Origin: Locusta migratoria
Taxonomy: Eukaryota; Arthropoda; Insecta; Orthoptera; Acrididae
Length of the DNA stretch: 64,000 nucleotides
Direction of reading: 5' to 3'
Assembly (NCBI GenBank): GCA_026315105.1
Contig: CM048744.1
Span: 974,368,221 to 974,432,220 of the forward strand
Of this stretch, positions 54,341-64,000 are shown one piece after another; within the stretch, counting starts at the first letter, position 1, and each line of letters begins with the position of its first letter. Made by a program: the position numbers and the translations under genes. Under the pieces are notes generated by a model. It had not been told where the DNA came from. It ran no database searches and saw nothing but the letters and a program-made list of their open reading frames with translations.

Positions 54341-55109
54341 ATTTTTATTTCATACAGGAGCGAGATGTCACGTTATTGATTTGAATCGTTACGTTCTTTA
54401 AGGTACAGAGCCAATTAGTTAGTCGAGGATTTTAACTTTTCACAAGTAAATCATATTTCTTCTGAAGAAGATACTCTTAGAGGTATAGAAAGTTGGATCA
54501 AGGCTAACTTCATAAAGCTCTTGCAACTAATTGGCTGCGTACTTTATAGATTTCAAGCTTACTCTCAGTTTCTGCTAACAGCCACGTCGAAGACTCAACC
54601 TCACGACCTTTTCTGAGTTGGAATTAACGTCGCAATCAAATACAAATTTTTGCGAAGCTTCAACTACGTATCTGTAGACGCTGATTATGCACAATCGACT
54701 TCTATGAAGTCGACAATATCGGAACTGAGTTCTTTGTGCTCTGTCATTTCCTTTGTGTAAAACAAATTGCAAAGTGCTCCTGATTTTATGTCAGGCGTGA
54801 CACCATATGCAAATTCCGCCGCCGGGATTCCTAGGCAAGGTTACAAGTGTCACCTCATAAATCAAACAGCCCGACTCTCCACTTGCTGCAATGCGGACCG
54901 GGAACTACTGCTATTTCCATCTACTTCTGTTGTCACTGCAGTAATCTACTCTGTCTTTTGCAACGTTTCTGTTAACACTGTGGTTTCGTTCAGCACAGTA
55001 TTTCACAGAACCACTATTGTGTACTTGCTACTATTGTTTAAATGCTATTATTTATTGAATACCGCCCCAACTGTCCACTATTTACTCGGAAACGAAACTG
55101 TCTGTATAA
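54341..55109. other. Spacer
   Basis: No recognised gene. The plus frame 54767-55153 (128 codons) is mostly hydrophobic with no recognised motif, overlaps the terminal repeat of the next element, and is probably chance. Confidence 0.4.
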
Positions 55110-55319
55110 TACCAGATGATCAAAAAGTCAGTATAAATTTGAAAACTTATTAAATCACGGAATAATCTAGATAGAGAGGTAACAATTAACACACATGCTT
55201 TGAATGACATGGGGTTTTATTAGAACAGAAAAAAAAGTTCAAATAATGTCCGACAGATGGCGCTTCATCTGATTAGAAAAGCAATAATTAGCATAACAAA
55301 TTAACACAAAGCAAAGATG

Positions 55320-55600
55320 ATGTTCTTTACAGGAAATGCTCAATATGTTCACCATCATTCCTTAACAAGAGGTGTAGTCGAGGAATAATGTTGTGAACAG
55401 CACTGTAAAGCATGTCCGGAGTTATGGTGAGGCATTGGGGTCGGATGTTGTTTTTCAGCATCCCTAGAGATGTCGGTCGATCACGATACACTTATGACTT
55501 CAGGTAATCCCAAAGCCAATAATCGCACGGAGTGAAGTATGGGGACCAGGGAGGCCAAGCATGACGAAAGTGGCGGCTGAGCACACGATCATCACCAAAC
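55320..55600 (-). pseudogene. DDE transposase C-terminal remnant
   Basis: Minus strand: FAWPPWSPYFTPCDYWLWDY, LKS, stop, VYRDRPTSLGMLKNNIRPQC, LTITPDMLYSAVHNIIPRLH, NDGEHIEHFL. It resembles the C-terminus of Tc/mariner-type transposases (SPDLTPCDFFLWG.LK), containing the region of the third catalytic residue. The N-terminal two thirds are deleted. Confidence 0.8.
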
Positions 55601-55723
55601 GACGCGCGCAAGAGATCTTTCACGCGCCTGGTAATACTTTTTATTTTATTTTATTGGTTCTAATAAAACCCCAGGTCATTCAAAGCATGTGGGTCAATTT
55701 TTACCTCTCTAGCTACATTATTC

Positions 55724-55918
55724 AAATGTTCAAAAGTTTGTTAAGCTTAAGGGACTGAAGTGTGGGGTCATCAGTCCCTAAACTTACAAACTACTTATGA
55801 ACTACCTTATACCAAAGACGACACAAACATCCAGGGGGGATTCGAACCCCAGACCGTAGCGGCCGTGCAGACTGTGACTGGCGCGCCGCAGACCGCTCGG
55901 CCACTGCGGCTGGCTTAT
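55724..55918 (-). mobile_element. tRNA-derived SINE with 11 bp target duplication
   Basis: Complete reverse SINE with a small deletion before box B. CTACATTATTC at 55713-55723 and 55919-55929 is the target duplication, within the right terminal repeat of the mariner-like element. Confidence 0.95.
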
Positions 55919-55979
55919 CTACATTATTCCGTGATTTATTAAATTTTCAAATTTATACTGACTTTTTGAACACCCGGTA

Positions 55980-56325
55980 CTTTAAGCTACAAATGTTTAC
56001 CGATTAAACTAGTCTCTACATAATAATGTACCAGAACAATAACATAGGGTACATGTCGTCATCGATTTTTTTCATATTAATGACACGATAAATTAACTGT
56101 TGCTCATCTAACTTCTACTTAGGTCTTAGATAACAGTATACGCATAGCTATGTATGAGAATTGATTCTAAATTCCCATAAAGATATTTGAGTGACAATGC
56201 TAGGAGGGGTGGTGGTGAAGTACAGTTTCTGAACACCAAAAACCTAGTTTACTTCCCAAACGCCTCCTCGTATGGCTTCTGACGTTTCATTTTAACACCT
56301 CTATAACACAATTAATCCTTACTAG
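55980..56325. other. Spacer
   Basis: Nothing recognised. Confidence 0.4.
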
Positions 56326-56524
56326 CCGCGCGGGAGTAGCCGAGTGGTCTGGAGCGCCACGTTACGGATCGCACGGCGTCCCGCGTCGGATGTTCGAATC
56401 CTCCCTCGGGCATGGATGTGTGTGTTCTCCTTGGGTTAGTTTAACTTCATTTAAGTAGTTTGTAAGACTAGGGCCTGATGACCAACGTGGTTTGGTCCCA
56501 TAGGATTACAAACATTTGAACATT
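56326..56524 (+). mobile_element. tRNA-derived SINE, variant subfamily
   Basis: Head GCCGCGCGGGAGTAGCCGAG, box B TGTTCGAATCC, GCATGGATGTGTGTG, CCTGATGACC and ATTACAAACATTTGAACATT. Groups with the 6863-7055 copy. Flanking TCCTTA may be a short target duplication. Confidence 0.9.
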
Positions 56525-56729
56525 CCTTATTATCGCTCTAATTCACTTAGATGTAACATTCGCATTTAATATATTTTTAAATCCCTTAATTTTATAAGTT
56601 CATGTTAAGTGTATAGCACGAAACAATATTTATGATGTCTTTTGCTCCCATTCTCAGAATGGCGGGAACTATTAGTTCCACAGGGAAAAAATGAATATCG
56701 TAATTTACATCTTCATGAAATACTAGGCA
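56525..56729. other. Spacer
   Basis: AT-rich, nothing recognised. Confidence 0.4.
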
Positions 56730-57366
56730 CGTCACTTTGAAGTGCATGGCAGAGGGTTTATCGAACCACTTTTATGATATTTCTCTACAGTTCCATTCTC
56801 TAGTAGCTCGCGGGAAAAAGGAACACCTAAATCTTTCCGTTTTCGATCTGATTTCTCTTATTCTATTAAGAGAATGATTTCACAAATAGATCTCGTCGCA
56901 AAGAATAACGCCTTTGTTTTAATGATTTATAGCCCAACTCGTGATTCATTACAGTGACACTCTCTCCCCAATATCGCGATATACAAAAGGAGCTACCATT
57001 CTCTGAACTTTCTCTAAATCGTCCGTCAGTCCCACCTGGTGTGTATTCCACAATGCGCAGCAATACTCCAAAATAGGACGCACAAGTGTACTGCAGGTAG
57101 TTACATTAGCAGAACTGTTGCATCTTCTAAGTGTTCTGCCAACGAAACATAGTATTTGGTTCGCTTTCCCTACAATATTTTCTAGGTGTTCTTATCAATT
57201 TAAGCTGCTTATAATTGTTACTCCTTGGTATTTAACTGGATTTACAGCCAGTAGTTTTGAATAAAAGTATCGTGAAAAGAAGTGTAAGGGATTTCTTTTA
57301 GTGGTCATATGGATGACTTCACATTTCTCATTATTCAGGGTCAATTGCCATTTTTGCATCATGCAG
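56730..57366 (-). pseudogene. CR1-like LINE 3' fragment, diverged
   Basis: Same architecture as the 3' part of the 31.5 kb element but with many substitutions: 3' UTR TGGCAGAGGGTTTATCGAAC, then on the minus strand YWGESVTVMNHELGYKSLKQ, VEYTPGG, and the codons for 'NEKCEVIHMTTKRNPL'-like sequence near 57310. 5' end near 57366. Older than the 18.2 kb copy or a sister subfamily. Confidence 0.8.
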
Positions 57367-57694
57367 AGTGGGGAACATTTTTATTAGCACCCGAGGAACA
57401 CATACAATGGTAACTTTCAAACGCCCCCGCACCCAAACTTATCTCTTCCCACAAGTCAAGATTTTCAGTATGTTGTTCAGAACACTTTCTTCTAAAATTC
57501 TACAAAAGTATTCAACTACTTGATTATTTCCTCGTAATCAACGTCTTTTGTCTTCTTTGACTGAGCTACGAGACGTCGTCCGCCATGCATTCAATCAGGA
57601 GGGCATAATTTCGTGCAGTTTCTGTAACTGTTCCGAAATAAAATTCATGAAACATCATTTACAAGTTTTTTTTTACTTGTTCAAATGTTTGTTA
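57367..57694. other. Spacer
   Basis: Nothing recognised. A TTCAAATGTTTGTTAAG at 57679 resembles the SINE 3' tail in reverse, so a minimal SINE end may abut the LINE. Confidence 0.35.
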
Positions 57695-58655
57695 AGTTAT
57701 GGGACACTTCGACAAAAGCCCGTACCGAGCGACAGAGCGTCTCTCCTGCAGAGTCTTCCACTGGAGTTTATCGATCATCTCCATAACGCTTTCACGATTA
57801 CCAAATGATCCTGTAACGAAGCGCGCTGCTCTCCGTTGCATCTTTTCTACTTCCTCTATCAACCCCACCTGGTACGGATCCCACACCGCTGAGCAGTATT
57901 CAAGCTGTGGGCGAACAAGTGTACTTTAGCCTACTTCCTTTTTTTTTTTTTTCGGGCTGCATTTCCATAGCATCGTTCGAATGAATCTAATTCTGGCATC
58001 TGCTTTACCAACGATTGATTTTATTTGGTCGTTCCATTTTAAATCACTCTTAATGCCTACTCCCAGATAATTTACGGAATTAACTGCTTCCAGTTGCTGA
58101 CCCGCGATAGTGTAGCTAAATGATACAGGATCTTTCTGTGTATTCGCAGCACATTACACTTGTCTACATTGAGATTCCATTGCCATTCCCTGCACCATGC
58201 GTCAATTCGATGCAGATCCTCCTGCATTTCAATACAATTTTCCATTGTTACAACCTCTCTATATACCACAGCATCATCCGAAAAAGCCTCAGTGAACTTC
58301 CGACGTTATCCTCATGGTCATTTATATATATGGTGAACAGCAACGGACCCACGACACTTTCCTGTGGCACACTTGACATCACTCTTACTTCGGAAGACTT
58401 CTGTCCATTAAGAATGACATGCTGCATTCTGTTATCTAGGAACTTCTCGATCCAAGCACACAATTGGTCTGATAGAAAATATACTCTTACTTTGTTGTAT
58501 CAAACGCCTTTCTGAAGTCAAGCAACACAGCATCTATCTGAGAACCCGTGTCTACGGCCCTCTGAGTCTCGTGGACGAAAAGCGCGAGCTGGGTTTCATA
58601 CGATCGCCTTTTTCGAAACCCATGCTGATTCCTTTAGAGCAGATTACTAGTATGC
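57695..58655 (-). pseudogene. CR1-like LINE reverse transcriptase fragment, second family
   Basis: Minus strand from 58620 downward: fingers/palm remnants around 58500 (the QKAFD region), MCAWIEKFLDNRMQHVILNG, SVVGPLLFTIYIND, a frameshift at the catalytic FADD region near 58275, LHRIDAWCREWQWNLNVDKC, then VWDPYQVGLIEEVEKMQRRA, ARFVTGSFGNRESVMEMI. Same superfamily as the 31.5 kb element but different at many positions; resembles the LINE at the right window edge. Joined directly to an RTE remnant at ~58672. Confidence 0.85.
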
Positions 58656-58672
58656 AGAAATGTCATTATATG

Positions 58673-59385
58673 TTGTTGTTGGGGTCTTCAGTCCGCAGAC
58701 TGGTTTGATGCAGCTCTCCACGCTACCCTGTTCTGTGCAAGTCTCTTCAACTGAGAATATGTTCAGCAATCTACATCCTATTGAATCTGCTTACTGTATT
58801 CGTCCCTCGGTCTCCCTCTGCGATTTTTACCCCACACGCTTCCTTCTAATGCTAAATTGACAATTCCTCGATGTCTCAGAATGTGTCCAACAATCTATCC
58901 CTTCTCTTAGTCAGGATGTGCCAGAAACTCCTTTTCTCCCCGATTCGGTTAAGCACATCCTCATTAGTTACGTGATCTATCCATCAAATTTTCATCATTC
59001 CTCTGTAGCACCACACTTGAAAAGCTTCTATCATCGTTTTATCTGAACGCCTTATCGTCCACGTTTCACTCCCATACAATGCTGCGCTCCAGACAAATGC
59101 TTCCAGAAAGGACTTCCTAACGTTTAATTTATTATTGGATATTAACAAGTTACGCTTCTTTAGAAACGCTTTTGTTCCCATAGCCATTCTGTATTTTATA
59201 TCTTCTTTACATTGGCCACCAGAAGTTATTATGCTACCCAAATAACAAAATTCATCTACTACTTTTATTGTCTCATTACCTAATCTAATTTCTTCAGCAT
59301 CGCCTGATTTTCTGACATTGCATTACATTACCTTCGTTTTACTCTTGTTAATGTTCATCTTATATCTTCCTTTCAAGACACTGTC
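58673..59385 (-). pseudogene. RTE-like LINE remnant, thumb and tail
   Basis: (TTG)n GGGGTCTTCAGTCCGCAGAC, the C-terminal tail, then on the minus strand YRMAMGTKAFLKKRNLLISN, RKSFLEAFVWSAALYGSETW, FQVWCYRGMMKI. Interrupted by a SINE at 59386 and continued at 59571. The frame is broken at several points. Confidence 0.88.
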
Positions 59386-59570
59386 GCCGGCCGCGGTGGC
59401 CGCGGGGACTGAGGCGCTTCAGTCACGGTCTGCACGGCCATTACGGTCGGGGGTTCGAATCCCCTCTCGGGCATGGATATTTGTGCCGTCCTAGTTCGTA
59501 AGTAGTTTGTAAGTTTAGGGACTAATGACCCCGTTGTTAAGTCCCATAGACTATACAAACATTATTGAGT
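59386..59570 (+). mobile_element. tRNA-derived SINE with 8 bp target duplication
   Basis: Near-complete SINE. ACACTGTC at 59378-59385 and 59571-59578 is the target duplication, in the RTE codons for the DSVL motif. Confidence 0.93.
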
Positions 59571-59935
59571 ACACTGTCCATCCCATTCAATTGCTCTTCC
59601 ATATCTTTTGCGGTTTCTGAGAGAATTACTATGTCATCGGGAAACCGCAATGTTTTTATTTCATCTCCCTGCACTTTAATGCCCTTTCCAAATTTCTCCT
59701 TCCATTCCTTCACTGCCTGCTCAGTGTACAGATTGAACAACATTGGGGAAAGGCTACAACCATGTCTTACTCCCTTCCCAACCTCTGCGCCCCTTCCTTG
59801 CCCTTCGACTCTAATAACCGCTGTCTGGTTTTTGTATAGGTTGAATATTACTCTTCGCTCCCTATATTTTACCACTGCTACCTTCAGAATTTGGAAGACT
59901 GTATTCCATCCGACATTGTCAAAAGCTTTCTCCAT
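59571..59935 (-). pseudogene. RTE-like LINE remnant, RT palm
   Basis: Minus strand: EKAFDNVGWNTVFQILK, NLYKNQTAVIRVEGQGRGAE, GKGVRHGCSLSPMLFNLY, then LRFPDDIVILSETAKDMEEQ, so the catalytic FADD is FPDD. Ends at the KAFDN codons, where mariner sequence begins. With 58673-59385 it is one 5'-truncated copy. Confidence 0.9.
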
Positions 59936-59939
59936 TATA

Positions 59940-60446
59940 CTCGAACATAAAACATGTTCCGGGAAAGCGTGTCTCACAATCCTCATAGCGGACGACCGGT
60001 GACCGCCGTCAGTGATGAAAACATTGAGAAAGTGGGGACATTGATCACCAAGGATCGTCGATTAGCTGCGCGCGTGGTAGCGGATGAACCGTAAATCCGT
60101 GCGAGAAATCCTTACCCAGAAGTTAAGGAAGAGAATAACGTCGTCTCGTCTCGTGCCACATCACTTGAATGACGATCAAAAGCAGGCTTCATAGGATTTT
60201 GTCGAAACGGCGGAATCGACACCAAATTTCTTGTGCAGTATTCTCACTGAGGATGGAAACTGGTGTCTCTGGTATGACCCTGAAACGAGACGACAAAGAA
60301 TGGAATGGATTTCTCCGACACCACCTCGTCGCCAAAAACGGCAGTGGCGAAAAGTCCCGCGTCAAAACGATGCTCATCACCTTTTTTGACAATTAGTGCA
60401 TTATCCACGTGGAATTTCTACCTGAGAGTGGTTGTAATTTTGACCT
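59940..60446 (+). pseudogene. mariner transposase pseudogene, N-terminal and first catalytic part
   Basis: Plus strand: RRPVTAVSDENIEKVGTLIT, KDRRLAARVVADEP, stop, REILTQKLRK, RLVPHHLNDDQKQA, ILTEDGNWCLWYDPETRRQR, MEWISPTPPR, KSRVKTMLITFFDN, stop, VEFLPES. The order matches mariner (GRP, DENIE, DR.LT..E, HEDE..W..YDPE..RQS.EW, K....KVM...FFD). Several stops and shifts. Split from its C-terminal part by a SINE. Confidence 0.9.
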
Positions 60447-60650
60447 GTTTGCCACGGTAAAAAAGGCCGAGCGTTCTAAGGCGCCTAGCTGCGGAGAGTG
60501 CCGCTGGTCGCCATCGGAGGTTCGAATCCTCCCTCGAGCAGGGTTGTATTTGATGTCCTTAAAATGTTAGTTTACGTAATTTGTAAGCCTGAGGATTGAT
60601 GACCAAAGTAGTTACGTCCCACAGTTTTAGAAACATTTGAACATATTTTT
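60447..60650 (+). mobile_element. tRNA-derived SINE, diverged
   Basis: A-box-like AAGGCCGAGCG, box B GGTTCGAATCC, CTCCCTCGAGCAGGGTTG, GGATTGATGACC and AGAAACATTTGAACATATTT. A diverged relative of the variant subfamily. Lies between the two mariner halves. Confidence 0.8.
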
Positions 60651-60659
60651 AAAACTTTT

Positions 60660-61005
60660 TTTAACGGTTTCATTACGTCTTCGCAGGGAACAACCCTGCA
60701 CAACAAAACTCCTGGTTTTTTGTTTACGACAACGTTCGCCCACACACAAACAATATCGTCAAACAGCTCCTGGCAAGACAGGGAGGGGTGCAAACTTGCC
60801 GGATCTCGATCCTCCAGGTTTCTTCCTATTCTCTCGACTCAAACTCGATTTGAAAGAAAGAGGTCTGTCGATATTTCTGACATGCAACAAAACTTGACGA
60901 ATCTTTTAAACATCATTCCAAAGGGAGACACCGTGCAAAGTTTCCAGGAGATAGATATATCGCAGATCTCAATGATGGAAACTTACAGGAGGTGACTACT
61001 TCGAA
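60660..61005 (+). pseudogene. mariner transposase pseudogene, C-terminal part
   Basis: Plus strand continues the mariner at 59940-60446: RLRREQPCTTKLLVF-like region, DNVRPHTNNIVKQLLARQGG (second catalytic region, in another frame), DPPGFFLFSRLKLDLKERG (third catalytic region), DISDMQQNLTNLLNIIPKGD, and a terminal NDGNLQEVTTSK. Three frames are used in turn, showing several indels. The right end is near 61005. Confidence 0.88.
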
Positions 61006-61032
61006 GGTGAGAAAAATAACTGTAGTTCGTAG

Positions 61033-62019
61033 TAGTCTTGTGTATTTCGCTAACAAACTAGTTCGGAAGAGCGCTCCCACAGGCGAACTACGGTAACTAG
61101 TTCGCAGATCCCTCGTCTCTTATTTCGTCCGGTCCTTTTCCGAAGACTGACGGGGAACAGCGAGAGGACGCGAGAGCGCGCAGAATCGCGTGATTCCCTT
61201 CTGCCAGTTACCTTCATTTCGAGCTGAGATGCAGCTCAGCTGTATTTTTAGTTCACTGCCAGAAGAAATCTATTTTAAAAATAGAGTAATACGAGTACTC
61301 TGTATGCTAAGTAGTTGAATACCATTGTATCAGCCATTCGTGTAAATAAGTGGTTTATTTGCCTAAGTATTTGAAGTCAAATTGCCCAAAAATACGGGTA
61401 ATAGAACACGCTTTGGCAACACATGTCATAAAGAAAGAGCTCTTTTAGTAGCGGTAGCAAAAGCCAAGAAGAGCGGACAAACTAGGAGCGGACGAACTAG
61501 AAGGAGCGGACGAACTAGGAGCAGCGGACGATTATGCCGAACGTATCTCGCTTTATAGTTTGTTGGATTCTTTTCCGAAGACCGACGGGCCATAGCGAGA
61601 GGGCGCGTAGCAGAATTAAAAATCACGCGTTTGCCTTCTGCTGATGAGTCATTTCGAGGTGAGCGTCTGACTGCTAGATTACATAGTTCAGTGCTACAAA
61701 ATTTATTTTTTGATGTGTTCTGCACTCTGCAATATATGACTAATAAATTCTATAATGTCAAGATATAGAGATAACTCTAAACTTAAACGCGAGAAATTAT
61801 CCACAAACTGTTACTTTTGCTTTGCGTGATATCGTTAGCGGCTCACGCAGCAAGCGCACGAAGCAGCTAGGTGGGGGAACTTCCCCCTCCACCTGCACGC
61901 ACAGACCACGCCGCTCAGTTATCACCAGGAGCGGACGAACTAAAAGAGCGAACTAGTTCGCGGCAGAGCCGCGCACTAAAGTGAGTGCTCCCTATCGCGA
62001 ACTATTATGCGCAAGTCTA
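61033..62019. mobile_element. Non-autonomous hAT, TAGAG type, copy 3 (inverted orientation)
   Basis: Reverse-orientation copy of the family at 41194 and 47346, 987 bp. Tips TAGTCTTGTGTATTTCGC and GCGAACTATTATGCGCAAGTCTA. GTTCGTAG at 61025-61032 and GTTCGTAC at 62020-62027 are the 8 bp target duplication with one difference. Lacks the 26 bp array and instead has GGAGCGGACGAACTAG repeats near 61480-61530. Confidence 0.92.
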
Positions 62020-62027
62020 GTTCGTAC

Positions 62028-62819
62028 TTCATATACATTAATGTTACAGAAATATTCACCAAACTTTGTTATCAGTAGTTGTAGATTTAACAACACGCGT
62101 TTCTCACGTGACATCAGGCGCAAGGTTAATTTCAGTCTCTTTCGTCGTTTCATTTACTGACAATTTATAGCCAAGTAGTTGATTTTTTACAGATTTTTAA
62201 GGGTACTTGATCACCAAACTACTTTCAAGAAATCACGACCGCCTCCGATCAGCCTAATTTCCTCTCCCGGCGTAACCTTGTCGGCAGCACTCTGCCCGCT
62301 AACGAGTCGTGTAATTTATCGACTGCTCCCCCCTCCACCCCCTCCCCTCCACCCAAACGGCCTCGGGACACGACCGCCCCTCTCGTGACGCCGGCGCCTG
62401 AATTAGACTTTCAGACGCAGCTAATAAATTGGGCGGCTATCTGGCGCAGCCCGCGGCATCAAGACGTCGACGCCGCCGCCGCGCCGCCAGAAGCAATCAG
62501 CAGCACGCCAGCCCCGGGCCTCCGCCCCCAACCGCCCCCGCCATTTCCGCGCCGCCACAACCCCCATGCACCCCCGCTTTGCCCTCCGCCGCCAGAACGC
62601 CAAACGCAAACACATCGGCGCTTCCTTCTCTGGCTTCCTCCTCGCGCGACTAACCGCCTAGGATTCGCTACACGCTGCTAGGAGGGCAAGTAAATACGAT
62701 GACGATGCTCCACCGGCGTAGAGGGGGCGCATTTCTGTTGCTGACGGGAAATTGTGGGGTAAAATGAGGTTCACAGAATGGACCCATACACCGGTTACTG
62801 AAGTTGCGTAATAATTACA
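62028..62819. other. Spacer with a GC/CpG-rich patch
   Basis: From about 62250 to 62690 the sequence is C- and CpG-rich with open, proline-rich frames in several phases on both strands. That is what biased composition alone would give. No splice-site-supported exon or known motif. It may be a CpG-rich regulatory patch or a GC-rich repeat. Confidence 0.4.
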
Positions 62820-62945
62820 TCTACATCTACATACATACTCCGCAATCCACCGTAAGGTGCGTGGCGGAGGGTACACTGTACCACTACTAGGTATTTCCTA
62901 TCAACTATTCAACTCCCAAATAGAACGAGGAAAAAAAGAATGCCT
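62820..62945 (-). mobile_element. CR1-like LINE (second family), 3' UTR
   Basis: Minus-strand 3' end: hexamer tail (ATGTAGATGTAG), then the reverse complement of CTCCGCAATCCACCGTAAGG, GTGGCGGAGGGTAC and ACTCCCAAATAGAACGAGG. Continues at 63331 after the inserted CR1 fragment. Confidence 0.8.
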
Positions 62946-63330
62946 ATCCGAAAGAGTCCAAAGAAGGGCAGCTCGTTTCGTATTGTCACGATACAGGGGA
63001 GACAGCGTTACGGAAATGATACAGGATCTGGGATGGGAATCATTGCAACATTGGCGCTTATCGCTGCGGCGTGGGCTACTTGCGAAACTCCAATCGCCAA
63101 CATTCTTCTCCGAATGCGAAAATATATTGTTGACTCCCACTTACATAGGCAGAAGAGATCATCAGAATAAAATACGAGAAATCAGAGCTAGAACAGAGAG
63201 ATTCAGGTGTTCATTCTTCCCGCGCGCTATTCGAGAATGGAATGGGAGATAAATAGTATAATTGTGGTTCGATGAACCCTCTGCCAGGCACTTAAATGTG
63301 ATTTGCAGAGTATCCCATGTAGATGTAGAT
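62946..63330 (+). mobile_element. CR1-like LINE (family A) 3' fragment inserted in another CR1-like LINE
   Basis: Plus strand: ERVQRRAARFVLSRYRGDSV, TEMIQDLGWESLQHWRLSLR, NILLTPTYIGRRDHQNKIRE, FFPRAIREWNGR, stop, and the complete 3' UTR ending CATGTAGATGTAGAT. Close to the 31.5 kb element (few substitutions), 5'-truncated, so a recent insertion. Confidence 0.92.
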
Positions 63331-64000
63331 TCCTCTGTACGAGCCCTAATTTCTCTTATCTTGTCTTGTGTGATCACTACGCGAAATGTAAATAGGCGGC
63401 ATCAAGATCCTTCTACACTCAGCTTCAAATTCCGGCCCTCTAAATTTCCTCAACAGAACTTCACGAAAAGAATGTCGTCTTTCATCCAACGATCCCCAAT
63501 TGAGTTGCCGGAGCATTTCTGCGACAATCGCGCATTGGTCGAACCTACCAGTAACAAACCAAGCTGCTCGCCTCTGAACTGCTTCTATGTCTTCCTTTAA
63601 ACTGATCTGCTGCGTGTCCCAAACACTTGAGCAATACTCAAGACGTGGTCGTACTAGCGTTTTATACGCGGTCTCCTTTACAGGTGAAGTACATCTTTCC
63701 AAAATTCTCCTAATAAAACGAAGTCGGCTGTCCGCCTTACTCACAAATGTCCTTACATGTTCGTTCTATTTCATATCGCTCTGCAATGTTACGCCTAGAT
63801 ATTTGAACGACGCGAAAACATCAAGAAGCTCACTACTAATGCTGTTTTCGAACATTATGGGACTGTTTTCCTTCTCATGCGCATCGCCTTACATTTTGCT
63901 ACATTGAGAGCTAGCTGCCATTCTTCGCACCATCTAGAAATTTTTTCTAAGTCATCTTGTTGACAGAAGGTCAACACAGATGTAAAAGTTTCTTGTGAAA
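63331..64000 (-). pseudogene. CR1-like LINE (second family), RT C-terminal part, runs off the window
   Basis: Minus frame 63744-63346: SKADSRLRFIRRILERCTSP, YKTLVRPRLEYCSSVWDTQQ, ISLKEDIEAVQRRAAWFVTG, MPPIYISRSDH. Further upstream (63760-64000) the WCEEWQLALNV-like stretch is visible. Continuous with the 3' UTR at 62820-62945 once the inserted fragment is removed. The polymerase core lies beyond the right edge. Confidence 0.88.

Larger units (their letters stand above)
55110..55979. mobile_element. Mariner/Tc1-like element with ~120 bp inverted repeats
   Basis: Ends TACCAGATGATCAAAAAGTC (55110) and GACTTTTTGAACACCCGGTA (to 55979) bound long inverted repeats of ~120 bp that share AATCACGGAATAAT, GAGAGGTAA.AATT, CATGCTTTGAATGAC and GGGGTTTTATTAGAAC. 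TA at both edges fits the target preference. The right repeat is split by a SINE. Only a fragment of transposase remains inside. Confidence 0.85.

Noticed and set aside
54767..55153. 128-codon plus-strand frame as a small membrane protein
   Set aside because: No known motif, overlaps the mariner-like terminal repeat, and composition explains the hydrophobic run.
62385..62681. Proline-rich coding exon in the GC-rich patch
   Set aside because: Open frames exist in several phases on both strands, as expected from C-rich composition; no exon boundary signals stand out.
1..64000. CRISPR array or bacterial-type operon
   Set aside because: No regularly spaced short repeats with unique spacers; the tandem arrays seen have no spacers, and the sequence is clearly eukaryotic transposon-rich DNA.
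1..64000. Integrated virus or LTR retrotransposon/endogenous retrovirus
   Set aside because: I saw no gag, protease, integrase or envelope-like frames and no LTR pair with TG...CA ends; the RT frames are of non-LTR type with APE endonuclease or RTE/CR1 tails.

Overview
This is about 64 kb of a repeat-packed eukaryotic genome. I could not find a single host protein-coding gene, rRNA or intact tRNA gene. The likely source is a large insect genome, and an orthopteran (locust or grasshopper type) is my best inference. The reasons are the many copies of a tRNA-derived SINE with the same look, the mixture of RTE-like, CR1-like, Penelope, Helitron, hAT and Tc1/mariner elements, and the AT-rich spacers. 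The species is inference; the element structures are read directly. Coding calls are mostly pseudogenes. The exception is one CR1-like LINE near full length with only two visible lesions in ORF2.

Layout. 0-5 kb: sparse remnants, a piggyBac-like MITE, and an RTE fragment flanked by two copies of a ~225 bp segment. 5-11 kb: a non-autonomous repeat that begins GGCCCACTTTAG (copy 1), then a region of nested inverted repeats built from Penelope-like (PLE) termini and two oppositely oriented pieces of a PLE GIY-YIG tail, then a Helitron with a decayed helicase. 12.5-17.7 kb: a nest three levels deep. A YADD-type non-LTR element is split by GGCCCAC copy 2, which is split by an RTE element whose 5' half is inverted (twin-priming structure, 12 bp target duplication). 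18-27 kb: CR1 and other LINE fragments, a Penelope-type inverted pair, a second SINE family and GGCCCAC copy 3 carrying a SINE. 27.6-30 kb: an RTE remnant split by a 1.5 kb hAT.

30.8-36.2 kb: a Tc1-like transposase pseudogene split by the CR1-like LINE (ORF1 with an SGNH-esterase-like domain, ORF2 with endonuclease and FADD reverse transcriptase, duplicated 5' UTR module). 36.4-40.5 kb: another Penelope-type long inverted repeat, SINEs, and a ~0.6 kb GC-rich segment present twice as a direct duplication. 40.6-42.8 kb: a second Tc1-like pseudogene split by a hAT and a SINE; removing both (with one copy of each target duplication) restores a continuous transposase-like reading. 43-48.3 kb: another hAT, a Helitron with canonical ends, a mariner fragment and a second copy of the TAGAG-type hAT.

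49-57 kb: spacers, SINEs, a mariner-like element with ~120 bp inverted repeats, and CR1 remnants. 57.7-64 kb: CR1-like and RTE LINE remnants, a mariner transposase pseudogene split by a SINE, the third TAGAG-type hAT, a GC-rich patch, and a CR1-like LINE that runs off the right edge and carries an inserted CR1 3' fragment.

The value of the window is as a stratigraphy of insertions. Many events have clean target-site duplications, so relative age can be read from who sits inside whom. Translations were made by eye; family names rest on recognised motifs, not on a database search.
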